Source of the DNA: Clostridiales bacterium
GTDB taxonomy: Bacteria; Bacillota; Clostridia; Christensenellales; Borkfalkiaceae
Direction of reading: 5' to 3'
Length of the DNA: 49,626 nucleotides
NCBI GenBank assembly: GCA_023667345.1
Contig: JAMPAF010000013.1
Coordinates: forward strand, 1 to 49,626
Shown in pieces: positions 7,118 through 15,377 of the stretch. The notes beneath the pieces were generated by a model. The model saw nothing but the letters and a program-made list of their open reading frames with translations, did not search any database and was not told the origin of the DNA. Every line of letters starts with the position of its first letter. Within the stretch, counting starts at the first letter, position 1. The translations under genes were made by a program, and so were the position numbers.

Positions 7118-8440
7118 ATGATTGAACAGCGAACGCTTTTTGAAAGCGACGATATGCAGCCGCTTGCGGCAAGACTGCGACCGCAGACAATCGACGAATT
7201 CTGCGGGCAGAAGCATTTACTCGGCGAGGGGAAAGTTTTGCGCCGGCTTATCGAGAGCGATAAAATAGGGTCGATGATTTTCTGGGGTCCGCCGGGCGTC
7301 GGCAAGACTACGCTCGCGCGCATTATCGCAAACAGAACGAAAGCCAATTTTATAGACTTTTCCGCCGTGACGAGCGGCATTAAAGAGATAAAGCAGGTTA
7401 TGGAACAGGCGGAAAAATCCCGCCGCTTCGGCGAAAAGACAATTCTTTTCGTCGACGAGATTCACCGCTTCAACAAGGCGCAACAGGACGCTTTTCTTCC
7501 CTTCGTGGAAAAGGGCAGCATTATCTTAATAGGCGCGACCACCGAAAATCCGTCGTTCGAGGTCAACGGCGCGTTGCTTTCGCGCTGTAAAGTTTTCGTT
7601 TTGCAGGCGTTAAAGACGGAGGAACTCGTTCAGCTTTTGCGCCGTGCGGTTGAAGATGAGCGCGGGTTCGGCAGGCAGACGGTGGAAATATCCGACGGGT
7701 GCCTTGAAATGATTGCCGCATTCGCCAACGGCGACGCGCGAAGTGCGCTGTCCACTTTGGAAATGGCGGTTTTAAACGGCGAACTTACCGAAAATAAGAC
7801 TATCGTATCTCAGGAAACCATCGAACAGTGCACTCAGAAGAAGTCGCTTTTGTACGATAAGACGGGTGAAGAGCACTACAACTTAATCTCGGCGTTGCAC
7901 AAATCCATGCGCAATTCCGACCCCGACGCCGCCGTCTACTGGCTTGCAAGAATGTTGGAGGCGGGCGAGGACCCCTTATATATCGCAAGGCGGGTGACGC
8001 GGTTTGCAAGCGAGGATATAGGGCTTGCCGACCCCCGCGCTCTGGAAATAGCGGTTGCGGCGTATCAGGCGTGCCATTTTATAGGTATGCCCGAATGTAC
8101 CGTCCATTTGACGCAAGCAGTGGTTTATATGTCGCTTGCGCCCAAGTCGAACGCGCTTTACGTTGCCTACGGTATGGCGAAAAAGGACGCCTTGACTATG
8201 CTTGCCGAGCCCGTGCCGCTCGTTATCCGCAACGCCCCGACCAAGCTTATGAAGGAGCTCGAATACGGAAAGGGTTATCAGTACGCGCACGATACCGAGG
8301 ACAAACTGACGAATATGCAGTGCTTGCCCGACAGCCTTTCGGGTAAGGAATATTATTTCCCGTCGGACGACGGCGTTGAAGCCAAATTCAAAGCCCGTCT
8401 CGAAGAAATCAAGGCGTGGAAAAAGCAACATAAAAACTGA
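7118..8440 (+). CDS. rarA: Replication-associated recombination protein RarA (MgsA)
   Basis: A 440-residue AAA+ ATPase of the clamp-loader group that acts at stalled replication forks. It starts with RPQTIDEFCGQKHLLGEG, has Walker A GPPGVGKT (residues 57-64), Walker B ILFVDEIHRFNK (109-120), the sensor-1 region LIGATTENPSFEV and an arginine finger in LLSRCKVF. The C-terminal tetramerisation domain follows (KSMRNSDPDAAVYWLARMLEAGEDP, RRVTRFASEDIGLADPRAL), which is diagnostic for RarA. Length and order match the family. The ATG follows the marR stop directly (TAAATG), so the two are co-transcribed, although marR probably reports on the divergent operon. Confidence 0.95.
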   Translation: MIEQRTLFESDDMQPLAARLRPQTIDEFCGQKHLLGEGKVLRRLIESDKIGSMIFWGPPGVGKTTLARIIANRTKANFIDFSAVTSGIKEIKQVMEQAEKSRRFGEKTILFVDEIHRFNKAQQDAFLPFVEKGSIILIGATTENPSFEVNGALLSRCKVFVLQALKTEELVQLLRRAVEDERGFGRQTVEISDGCLEMIAAFANGDARSALSTLEMAVLNGELTENKTIVSQETIEQCTQKKSLLYDKTGEEHYNLISALHKSMRNSDPDAAVYWLARMLEAGEDPLYIARRVTRFASEDIGLADPRALEIAVAAYQACHFIGMPECTVHLTQAVVYMSLAPKSNALYVAYGMAKKDALTMLAEPVPLVIRNAPTKLMKELEYGKGYQYAHDTEDKLTNMQCLPDSLSGKEYYFPSDDGVEAKFKARLEEIKAWKKQHKN

Positions 8441-8525
8441 GAGAAAGAGAATTAATTACATTGAGAAGTGCGCTTTCGCGTGTTTCTCTTTAACAAACCT
8501 TTTACCTTTTGCGGTGGGATAAATT

Positions 8526-10751
8526 ATGGCTGATAAACCAACAAAAAACATTACGACAAAGGCTGCGGCAGCGGCGGCAAGAGAGCAAAAGCCGCCGATT
8601 AAGGTTTTTGCGATAACCGCCGCCGTGCTTTTTGCCGCCGCGGTTATTGTTTCGTCTTTGCTCGTCTATAAGTCTTGCTCCGCTAAGTCTTATGATTATC
8701 TTATAGAAAAACGTATGGAAAAACTTGACCGAGGCTTAAACGTTATAGGCGCGGAAGGCTGGGGCAACAACTATATGACGTGGCGGCTTTTGGGTACGGA
8801 GAGCCTTGAAAATCAGGCGTTCGATATTTACCGCAACGACATAAAAGTGCATACGACGGGCGAACACGACCCTACGCAATGGTGTGATTACGAAGGCAAA
8901 GTTACCGACACATATCAAGTTGTTCCCGCAGGCGAAAGCGTTGCCGGCGAAAAATCCGTACCCGTCAATCAAAACGTTTGCGGTTACGGCGCAAACTGGG
9001 CGGGCTATGTGGATATAAAATTCGACTTCCCCGAAAACGACGTATATACCTGGATAAACGACCCCGACGACCCGTCGGACGACGAGGTGTGGGATACACC
9101 CTATCACGCGGATAATACTTCCGTGGGCGATTTGGACGGCGACGGCGATTACGAATTGGTGGTTTTAATGCTTGCCGCAGAAAGTACGAATATGCCCGGT
9201 TATACAAGCCCCGCTTACCTTTACGGGTTGGACGTGGACTGGCACACGGGCGAAACGGAAAAGCTTTGGGAAATTTCCTTGGGAACGAACGTTACGGCGG
9301 GGCAACATTATAACTGCTTCCTCGTATACGATTTAGACGGCGATAACAAAGCCGAGGTTATGATTAAAACCTCGGCGGGGAGTCAAGGCGGCGACGGAAA
9401 GTACGTAAGCGAGGTCGGCGCAACGCAGGAAATACGCGACACCGATAACTCTATACAATGGATAGACCGCGGTGGCGGTAAGAATATGGACGGGCCTGAA
9501 TTTCTTACAATATTTAATGGCGAAACGGGCGCGGCTATGCAGACCGTCAATTACGACCCGACTATAAATTATAACGGCATAAATTGGGGTGACGGATTCG
9601 ATAACCGCAGCGGCAGATATAACTGTACCGCGGCGTATTTAGACGGCAAAAAGCCTTATGCGGTATTCAACCGCGGAATTTATACTTATGCGTTTTTTGC
9701 GGCGTACAGTTGGGACGGGCACAACCTTACCCGCTATTGGTTTTCCGAAAACAACCCCGACGGCAACAAGGTTACTTACGCCGACGGTACGGTGAAAGAA
9801 ACTTATAAAACGGCGTTCGGACAAGGCAATCACAATTTTGTTGTTGCCGACTGCGACAACGACGGCAAGGACGAAATAGTTACGGGTTCGGCGGTTATAG
9901 ACCACGACGGCACGGTTCTGTATTCCACGGGCAGAGGGCACGGCGACGCAATGCACGTTTCCGACTACAACAACGACGGCATAACCGAGGTCTATCAGGT
10001 TCATGAATACGGCGTAGGCGGCGTCGGCGCAGATTTAAAGCAGTACGACTTTAAGGGCGGCTATAAAGATTTGGCAGTATATATGAACGACGGCGATATC
10101 GGCAGGGGAATAATAGGTAATTTTGATGACGCATACGCATTAAAACACCCGAATGCGGCTTCGGCATATTGCAGTTCGGGTAACGGTTCTCTGTACGATA
10201 TGAACGGTAACGAGATAGGCGACGGGCTTGCACCCTATATTCAAAACGGCAGTGCGTTGTGCTTTACTTTGTTGTGGGACGGCGATTTGGGCACGGAAAT
10301 TTTGGGTAATATCGGTGCGCGTCCGCCTTCGCCCGCACTTGCAAAAGCGCACGTTACAGATAACGAGGACGGTACGGTAAGCGGTTGGACAGAAAGATTG
10401 GCATTTGACAGACTGTACGCACCTTTCCCCGGCGTCGGGTCGAACAACGGCACAAAGTCGCAACCCTGCGTTACGGCAGACATAATAGGCGATTGGCGCG
10501 AAGAAGCGCTATTTCCTATGGACGGCGGCATAAGAATGTTCACCACGGCGTGGCACACCGATTACAGACTGACAACCTTAATGCACGACGGGCAATACCG
10601 CTGTCAGGTATCGAGCCAAAACTCAGGTTACAATCAACCGCCGCATACGTCTTACTATATAGGCTCGCTTGCGCTTGCAAAGGACGCGGACGGCAATCTT
10701 TTGAATTACCTTGCGCCTAAAAAGGGTTTCGATAAAGTAAAATTTTCTTGA
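8526..10751 (+). CDS. Polysaccharide lyase family 11, rhamnogalacturonan lyase (membrane-anchored)
   Basis: A 741-residue enzyme that cleaves the rhamnogalacturonan I backbone of pectin by beta-elimination. The N-terminus has about 25 cytoplasmic residues, then one membrane segment (about 27-48), so it is anchored outside the cell and lacks a normal signal peptide. The catalytic body begins GLNVIGAEGWGNNYMTWRLLG. Calcium-binding beta-propeller repeats follow: SVGDLDGDGDYELVV, VYDLDGDNKAEVMIKT, VADCDNDGKDEIVTG and VSDYNNDGITEV. The end shows TADIIGDWREEALFP and a QVSSQNSGYNQPPHTSYYIG segment, both typical of YesW/YesX-type lyases. An insertion around residues 115-180 (WCDYEGKVTD) is longer than usual. 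GGTGGG before the ATG is the ribosome binding site. It appears to be monocistronic. Confidence 0.88.
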   Translation: MADKPTKNITTKAAAAAAREQKPPIKVFAITAAVLFAAAVIVSSLLVYKSCSAKSYDYLIEKRMEKLDRGLNVIGAEGWGNNYMTWRLLGTESLENQAFDIYRNDIKVHTTGEHDPTQWCDYEGKVTDTYQVVPAGESVAGEKSVPVNQNVCGYGANWAGYVDIKFDFPENDVYTWINDPDDPSDDEVWDTPYHADNTSVGDLDGDGDYELVVLMLAAESTNMPGYTSPAYLYGLDVDWHTGETEKLWEISLGTNVTAGQHYNCFLVYDLDGDNKAEVMIKTSAGSQGGDGKYVSEVGATQEIRDTDNSIQWIDRGGGKNMDGPEFLTIFNGETGAAMQTVNYDPTINYNGINWGDGFDNRSGRYNCTAAYLDGKKPYAVFNRGIYTYAFFAAYSWDGHNLTRYWFSENNPDGNKVTYADGTVKETYKTAFGQGNHNFVVADCDNDGKDEIVTGSAVIDHDGTVLYSTGRGHGDAMHVSDYNNDGITEVYQVHEYGVGGVGADLKQYDFKGGYKDLAVYMNDGDIGRGIIGNFDDAYALKHPNAASAYCSSGNGSLYDMNGNEIGDGLAPYIQNGSALCFTLLWDGDLGTEILGNIGARPPSPALAKAHVTDNEDGTVSGWTERLAFDRLYAPFPGVGSNNGTKSQPCVTADIIGDWREEALFPMDGGIRMFTTAWHTDYRLTTLMHDGQYRCQVSSQNSGYNQPPHTSYYIGSLALAKDADGNLLNYLAPKKGFDKVKFS

Positions 10752-10824
10752 ATTCCTGAATTTCGGCGCGTGGTTTTAAATTATCAAGTAAAACGAAAAA
10801 ATTTTTGCAATGCGCTGCCGTTAA

Positions 10825-10853
10825 TTGATTTTCGGCGGCGTTTGTTTTATAAT
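10825..10853 (+). promoter_or_regulatory. Promoter of the malic enzyme gene
   Basis: TTGATT (10825-10830), 17 bp, then TATAAT (10848-10853), 30 bp before the ATG. Confidence 0.75.
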
Positions 10854-10883
10854 TGTAACGAAATACGTTTTGGAGAAAAATTT

Positions 10884-12056
10884 ATGAATTACAGAGAAGA
10901 ATCGCTGAAAAAGCATGCTGAGTGGAAGGGCAAGATAGAGACGGTGTGCCGCGTTCCGACCGACAGCCGCGAGGCGCTGTCGCTTGCATACACGCCGGGC
11001 GTTGCCGAGCCCTGCCTCGCCATACAGAAGGACCCCGAAAAGAGCTTCGAGCTCACCCGCCGCTGGAACACGGTTGCGGTCATTACCGACGGCACCGCGA
11101 TTTTGGGCTTGGGCGACATAGGTCCCGAGGCGGGCATGCCCGTAATGGAGGGCAAGTGCGCTCTTTTCAAGGCGTACGGCGGCGTGGACGCGTTCCCCGT
11201 CTGCTTAAAGACCAAGGACCCCGAAGAGATAATCAAGACGATAAAAATTATTTCTGGTTCGTTCGGCGGCATAAATCTGGAGGATATTTCCGCGCCCCGC
11301 TGTTTCGAGGTGGAGACGCGGCTCAAAGAGGAGCTGGATATTCCCGTTTTCCACGACGACCAGCACGGCACAGCGATAGTCGTAACCGCGGCTCTCATAA
11401 ATGCGTTAAAGCTTGTAAATAAGCGCAAGGAAGATTTAAAGGTTGTAATAAACGGCGCGGGCGCGGCGGGCATTGCGATAGGCAAAATGCTGCTCTCTTT
11501 CGGCGTGAAAGACGTGACTATGGTCGACCGCTTCGGCATTATCTGCGAGGGCGACGGGGGCTTGAACAGCGCGCACGCAGAGATATCGAAAGTGACCAAC
11601 CGCTCGCACCTTAAAGGCGCGTTAAAAGACGCGATGGCGGGCGCGGACGTGTTTATAGGCGTGTCCGCTCCCAACTGCGTTACAAAGCAAATGGTGGCGT
11701 CTATGGCGGAGAAGGCTATTGTGTTTACCATGGCAAATCCCGTACCCGAAATTCAGCGGCAGGACGCGTTGGATGCGGGCGCGTACATTGTCGGCACGGG
11801 CTCGTCCGAGCACCCCAACCAGATAAACAACGTGTTGGTTTTCCCGGGGCTCTTCCGCGGCGCGTTGGACGCGCGTGCGACGACGGTGACCCGCGAGATG
11901 ATGATTGCGGCGGCGGAGGGAATTGCCGCTTGCGTATCCGATGAGAAGCTTTCGCGCGACTACATTCTGCCCTACGCTTACGACAAGCGCGCGCACGACT
12001 GCGTTGCAAAGGCGGTCGCGGATGCGGCGAGAAGGACGGGAGTGGCAAAGAAATAA
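10884..12056 (+). CDS. NAD(P)-dependent malic enzyme
   Basis: A 390-residue enzyme that decarboxylates malate to pyruvate. I take the ATG at 10884 with TGGAG eight to nine bases upstream. The longer frame starting at 10770 would run through the promoter. Landmarks are SLAYTPGVAEPC (substrate loop), GLGDIGPEAGMPVMEGKCALFKAYGGVDA with the catalytic lysine, NLEDISAPRCFEVE (metal ligands), FHDDQHGTAIVVTAAL and the Rossmann motif VINGAGAAGIAIGKMLL. The size is that of the short bacterial NAD-type enzymes without a phosphotransacetylase tail. The gene has its own promoter and ends in a hairpin, so it is a single-gene unit. Confidence 0.93.
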   Translation: MNYREESLKKHAEWKGKIETVCRVPTDSREALSLAYTPGVAEPCLAIQKDPEKSFELTRRWNTVAVITDGTAILGLGDIGPEAGMPVMEGKCALFKAYGGVDAFPVCLKTKDPEEIIKTIKIISGSFGGINLEDISAPRCFEVETRLKEELDIPVFHDDQHGTAIVVTAALINALKLVNKRKEDLKVVINGAGAAGIAIGKMLLSFGVKDVTMVDRFGIICEGDGGLNSAHAEISKVTNRSHLKGALKDAMAGADVFIGVSAPNCVTKQMVASMAEKAIVFTMANPVPEIQRQDALDAGAYIVGTGSSEHPNQINNVLVFPGLFRGALDARATTVTREMMIAAAEGIAACVSDEKLSRDYILPYAYDKRAHDCVAKAVADAARRTGVAKK

Positions 12057-12076
12057 TCGCTGGCGATTATTTCTTT
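12047..12076 (+). terminator. Hairpin overlapping the malic enzyme stop codon
   Basis: AAAGAAATAATCGC pairs perfectly with GCGATTATTTCTTT around a TG loop. The stop TAA is inside the left arm. It probably acts as a terminator or a 3' stabiliser together with the next hairpin. Confidence 0.6.
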
Positions 12077-12105
12077 ACAATTAGCTATTAAGGAAAAATA
12101 TTATA

Positions 12106-12157
12106 AAAGCCGCGCGGCGGATTTGGGTGCAGAGCGCCCTGTCCGCCGCGCGGCTTT
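12106..12157. terminator. Large GC-rich terminator-like hairpin
   Basis: AAAGCCGCGCGGCGG (12106-12120) pairs with CCGCCGCGCGGCTTT (12143-12157) across a 22-nt loop. It isolates the malic enzyme gene from spo0A. Confidence 0.65.
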
Positions 12158-12174
12158 GCCGTTATTCGCTCCTT

Positions 12175-12265
12175 TTCGACAATATCTGTTATTTTGCGGC
12201 GGTTTTATGACGGTATAATTTTCTACGTAACAGCAAAATTTAAACGGTTTCGACCTTTTTCGACA
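12175..12265 (-). promoter_or_regulatory. Two Spo0A boxes upstream of spo0A
   Basis: TTCGACA occurs at 12175-12181 and 12259-12265, i.e. the 0A-box core TGTCGAA on the minus strand. Both are followed by A on that strand (TGTCGAAAA), as in strong 0A boxes. They lie about 52 and 136 bp upstream of the -35 element of spo0A. Autoregulation of spo0A by its product is established in Bacillus; here it is inferred from the sites. Confidence 0.7.
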
Positions 12266-12316
12266 TATTAATGTAAAATAATACTTAATATTCAATAAAT
12301 ATTGTACGATAAACCC

Positions 12317-12345
12317 TTGACCTTTGTAAAAATGTGTATTATAAT
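12317..12345 (+). promoter_or_regulatory. spo0A promoter
   Basis: TTGACC (12317-12322), 17 bp, TATAAT (12340-12345). The predicted start near 12352 leaves a leader of about 30 nt with GAAGGAG at 12363-12369. The spacing from that site to the ATG at 12384 is long (14 nt). Confidence 0.8.
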
Positions 12346-12383
12346 AAAATTACAAAAAGCTTGAAGGAGAAAATTGTAACAGT

Positions 12384-13148
12384 ATGCATAAAATAGTCAT
12401 TTTGGAGAGCAACGAGGAATTTTTGGGCGAGCTGAAAAAGTGCTTCGAGGAGCAGACGGATTTTAACGTGTGCGGTGTGAGCGGGAGCGGCAGCGTGGGG
12501 CTGGGGCTTATCAACCAGTACAAACCCGACGTGGTTGTGCTCGACACGGTGCTCTCGGGCGAGGACGGGTTCGGCGTTATGAAGCACGTCAAAGAAAATC
12601 TGCCCGCGTGCAGTATATTCGTCGTTTCGGGGTTCACCGACGACAAACTCGTAAGCAAGGCTATCGCCCGCGGCGCGAAGTACTATTTCGTAAAGCCCGT
12701 CGCGGCGGCTACGGTGTGCGACCGCGTAAAGGACGTTTTGGAAGAGCAGTCGACCGAGTATTTGGTTGCCTCGCAGGCGCGCGACAAGCGCAGAGTGACC
12801 TCGCTCGACGAAAAGATTAGCAACATCTTTATATCAATCGGCATACCGCCGCACATTATGGGATATCAGTACCTGCGCGAGGGCATTAAAATGACTATCG
12901 CCGACCCGACGATTATAAACAACGTTACAAAGCGGCTCTATCCCGAAATTGGCGAAAAGTACCAGACGACGGCGAGCAAGGTGGAAAGGGCGATACGGCA
13001 CGCCATCGAGGTTGCCTGGAACAGAGGCAGGGTGGACGCGATAAATTCCATTTTCGGCGTGCGCGTCTACATAGGCACCGAACGCCCTACGAACTCGGAA
13101 TTCATTGCGCTTGTCGCCGACAAGCTGATTTTCGAAGGGTTGAACTGA
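12384..13148 (+). CDS. spo0A: Sporulation master regulator Spo0A
   Basis: A 254-residue response regulator. The receiver domain (1-120) has the phospho-acceptor Asp54 in VVVLDTVLSGEDGF, Ser82 in VVSGF and Lys104 in YFVKP. The effector domain (about 145-254) carries the family signature: IGIPPHIMGYQYLREGI, LYPEIGEKYQTTASKVERAIRHAIEVAW (recognition helix) and RPTNSEFIALVADKL. The acidic pocket near residues 8-10 reads E-S-N where most Spo0A proteins have D-D-N, which is unusual. The gene stands alone between the malic enzyme gene and tilS, not next to spoIVB/recN as in Bacillus. It indicates a spore-forming ancestry. Two 0A boxes lie upstream. Confidence 0.95.
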   Translation: MHKIVILESNEEFLGELKKCFEEQTDFNVCGVSGSGSVGLGLINQYKPDVVVLDTVLSGEDGFGVMKHVKENLPACSIFVVSGFTDDKLVSKAIARGAKYYFVKPVAAATVCDRVKDVLEEQSTEYLVASQARDKRRVTSLDEKISNIFISIGIPPHIMGYQYLREGIKMTIADPTIINNVTKRLYPEIGEKYQTTASKVERAIRHAIEVAWNRGRVDAINSIFGVRVYIGTERPTNSEFIALVADKLIFEGLN

Positions 13149-13215
13149 ATTACCGTTTTTTGTTCATATATTTGCTCCCCGAATACCGTCGCCCCGCGCG
13201 GCGGTGTTCTTTTGT

Positions 13216-13244
13216 TTGACGGCGGCGGGCAAAGGTTGTATAAT
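13216..13244 (+). promoter_or_regulatory. tilS promoter predicted to give a leaderless mRNA
   Basis: TTGACG (13216-13221), 17 bp, TATAAT (13239-13244), then six bases to the ATG at 13251. The transcript should start at or next to the start codon. No Shine-Dalgarno sequence is available. Confidence 0.7.
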
Positions 13245-13250
13245 GCGGGT

Positions 13251-14594
13251 ATGAACGTGAATTTAAAACAATACGGGGGCAAGCGGATATGCGTCGCCGT
13301 TTCGGGCGGCAAGGACAGCATGGCGCTTTTGCACTACCTTAAAACGCATGGCGAAAGCTATAATATCACTCTTTCCGCGCTCAACTGCGACCACGGCATG
13401 AGGGGGGAGGCGAGTGAGCGCGACAGTGCGTTCGTTGCGGCATATTGCGGGGGTAACGGCATAAAATTGCACTCTTTAAAGGCAGAAAAGGGCGCGTTAA
13501 AGGGCGAAAACGACGCGCGTCTGTGGCGGTGGAACTGTTATAATAAGGTGCTGTCGCGCGGTGAAGCCGACCTTATCGCTACCGCTCATCATCTAAACGA
13601 CAACGCGGAAACGGTGCTCTTCAATCTTGCCCGCGGCACTTATCTTTCGGGCATGACGGGTATTACCGACGAGCCCTTATTGAGGTTTATCCGCCCGCTT
13701 ATAGGCTGCTCGCGCGGGGAAATCGACGCGTATATCGAGAAAAACGGCGTGCCGTTCGTGACGGACGAGAGCAACTTTACGGACGACTACACGCGCAATA
13801 AAATACGCCACAACGTATTGCCCGCGTTGGAAGATGCGGTGCACGGTGCGGCTGAGAGTATTTACCGCTTTTCCCGCCTTGCCGCCGAGGATGAGGAATA
13901 TTTTGAAAGGCAGGTTGAGCGGGTTTTGGTGCGCCGCCCGCCGTACGGTTACTTGATAAAGCCGTGCTCCGAAAGGGTGATTTTCAGGCGCGCCGCGCAG
14001 AAAATTGTTGCCGACTGCTATCAGAAAAAGGACTACACGTCCGCGCATTTCAACGCGCTTTTCGATTTGCAGTTGTTGGAAAACGGCAAAAAATTCGAGT
14101 TTTTGGGGCTTGTAGCCGTCAAGGAAGAGGGGGGCGTTGCTATTGCGAGCGATTGGGAAGTCTACTGCGAGTGCGAGGGGATGCCATTTTGGGACAATTT
14201 GACCTGGGACCAAATGGAGATGTATGCAGGTGTGCTCGCGTGCGCGGAATACGCCGAAGAGTGCGAAGATACCTTAGCGAGTATTTCGGAAAGATATACG
14301 CCGCCCTTTAAAATTCTGCGTTTCGATATCCGCAAAATTCCCGATACGGCGGTTATAAGGTTCAGAAAAAACGGCGATAAATTCACCAAATTCGGCGGGG
14401 GCACGAAGAGCCTTTCGGACTATCTCACCGACAAAAAAGTGCCGCAGAGCCTTCGCGACAATCTGCCGTTGGTGTGCGACGGAGACGACGTTTTGATGGT
14501 CGGAGGGGTGGAAATTTCGGAAAAAGTAAAACTTGATAAAGACACCGTTCGTCAAGGGGTTTTTATATGCGCAGACCCCTTCAAACTGCGTTAA
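13251..14594 (+). CDS. tilS: tRNA(Ile)-lysidine synthase TilS
   Basis: A 447-residue ATP-pyrophosphatase that changes C34 of the CAU-anticodon tRNA-Ile to lysidine. The P-loop is VAVSGGKDSMALLHYL (SGGKDS at 18-23 from this start), followed by LNCDHGMRGEASERDSAFV, IATAHHLNDNAETVLFNLARGT and IRPLIGCSRGEI, with DESNFTDDYTRNKIRHNVLP as the tRNA-contacting segment. The C-terminal domain (about 360-447) ends in DKDTVRQG. I chose the ATG at 13251 because the upstream part of the longer frame is occupied by the promoter. The usual neighbours hpt and ftsH are absent. Confidence 0.93.
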   Translation: MNVNLKQYGGKRICVAVSGGKDSMALLHYLKTHGESYNITLSALNCDHGMRGEASERDSAFVAAYCGGNGIKLHSLKAEKGALKGENDARLWRWNCYNKVLSRGEADLIATAHHLNDNAETVLFNLARGTYLSGMTGITDEPLLRFIRPLIGCSRGEIDAYIEKNGVPFVTDESNFTDDYTRNKIRHNVLPALEDAVHGAAESIYRFSRLAAEDEEYFERQVERVLVRRPPYGYLIKPCSERVIFRRAAQKIVADCYQKKDYTSAHFNALFDLQLLENGKKFEFLGLVAVKEEGGVAIASDWEVYCECEGMPFWDNLTWDQMEMYAGVLACAEYAEECEDTLASISERYTPPFKILRFDIRKIPDTAVIRFRKNGDKFTKFGGGTKSLSDYLTDKKVPQSLRDNLPLVCDGDDVLMVGGVEISEKVKLDKDTVRQGVFICADPFKLR

Positions 14595-14624
14595 ACGGCA
14601 CATATTCGGGGGTTAATTAAAAAT

Positions 14625-14654
14625 TTGCATACTTTTCAAAGGCGCGGGCATACT
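14625..14654 (+). promoter_or_regulatory. Promoter of the DUF378 gene
   Basis: TTGCAT (14625-14630), 18 bp, CATACT (14649-14654), followed by AAGGAG at 14669-14674 before the ATG at 14685. Confidence 0.5.
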
Positions 14655-14684
14655 GTTTGTAGACCAAAAAAGGAGTGTTTTTGA

Positions 14685-14945
14685 ATGATAATTGCAAATT
14701 TAATCAGTTATATCTTAGTGCTTGTCGGCGCGTTTAACTGGGGACTTTACGGTATGTTTAACTTCAACCTCGTCGGCTGGATATTCGGCGGCGGCCGTTC
14801 GGTGGGCGCGATAATAATTTACGTGCTCGTAACCGTTGCCGCAATCTGGCTGATTATTTCCCCTGTCGTTACGGGAAGGGGACTGTTGCTTTCGGGTAAG
14901 TCCGAAAAGAAGCACGAGGATAAACCCGTTACCGAAAATTATTAA
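14685..14945 (+). CDS. DUF378 small membrane protein
   Basis: An 86-residue protein with two membrane segments (about 5-30 and 40-62) and a charged C-terminal tail (GKSEKKHEDKPVTENY). The pattern LVLVGAFNWGLYGMFNFNLVGWIFGG near the start is the DUF378 signature. The function of this widespread family is unknown. AAGGAG ten bases upstream supports the start. A terminator begins right at the stop codon, so it is a single-gene unit. Confidence 0.88.
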   Translation: MIIANLISYILVLVGAFNWGLYGMFNFNLVGWIFGGGRSVGAIIIYVLVTVAAIWLIISPVVTGRGLLLSGKSEKKHEDKPVTENY

Positions 14946-14978
14946 TTAAAAAAGCCTTGCACAGCAAGGCTTTTTTAA
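14946..14978. terminator. Rho-independent terminator after the DUF378 gene
   Basis: TTAAAAAAGCCTTGC pairs with GCAAGGCTTTTTTAA around an ACA loop, with a T run on both strands. Confidence 0.88.
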
Positions 14979-15074
14979 TTGTATAAAGTAAGCCCACCGC
15001 TAAGCATGGTTGAATATAGGTTTACCGATGAACAGTAAATAATAAGCGAGCAAATTAAGACGAATCAATTCTCA

Positions 15075-15194
15075 CCGTCATTGCGAACGTAGTGAAGCAA
15101 TCCAGAAAAAATACTAAGGTGAGCCCGCTTAATACGCATAAATAATGCTTAACTTCTGGATTGCCGCGGCTATTGCATAGCCTCGCAATGACGG
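15075..15194. repeat. Dispersed inverted-repeat element (GTCATTGCGA/CAATGAC type)
   Basis: The element opens CCGTCATTGCGAACG, then GAAGCAATCCAG, and closes CTGGATTGCCGCGG, a short stem-loop, CCTCGCAATGACGG. The ends are inverted copies of each other. The same ends recur at 17121-17211, and half-elements at 21615-21653 and 21847-21883. The rest of the 430-bp gap (14979-15377) holds no gene I can support. Confidence 0.75.
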
Positions 15195-15324
15195 TACCCG
15201 TCCGTGGGTAACAAGTAACAAATGCATGACTGGCAGGTCAATAATAAGTGCATTTGTGCGCTGCCGGTAACGATTAGGGCAGAATGACAGTGAGTGCAGC
15301 CGTAACAAACGGATTTTCGGGGTA

Positions 15325-15358
15325 AAAATAGCCGCCGCGCAGAAATGCGCGGCGGCGC
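15325..15358 (-). terminator. Terminator of the leftward polytopic membrane protein gene
   Basis: GCCGCCGCGCA (15331-15341) pairs with TGCGCGGCGGC (15346-15356). On the minus strand the stem is followed by ATTTTTACC. Confidence 0.75.
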
Positions 15359-15377
15359 TGTCGTTTTGTCATTTTAT

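Noticed and set aside
7800-8431. Minus-strand open frames opposite rarA
   Set aside because: They are shadows of a well-supported RarA gene, without motifs or ribosome binding sites.
14979-15324. tRNA or small RNA gene in the gap after the DUF378 gene
   Set aside because: No cloverleaf or T-loop consensus was found. The structured part is explained by the dispersed inverted-repeat element.
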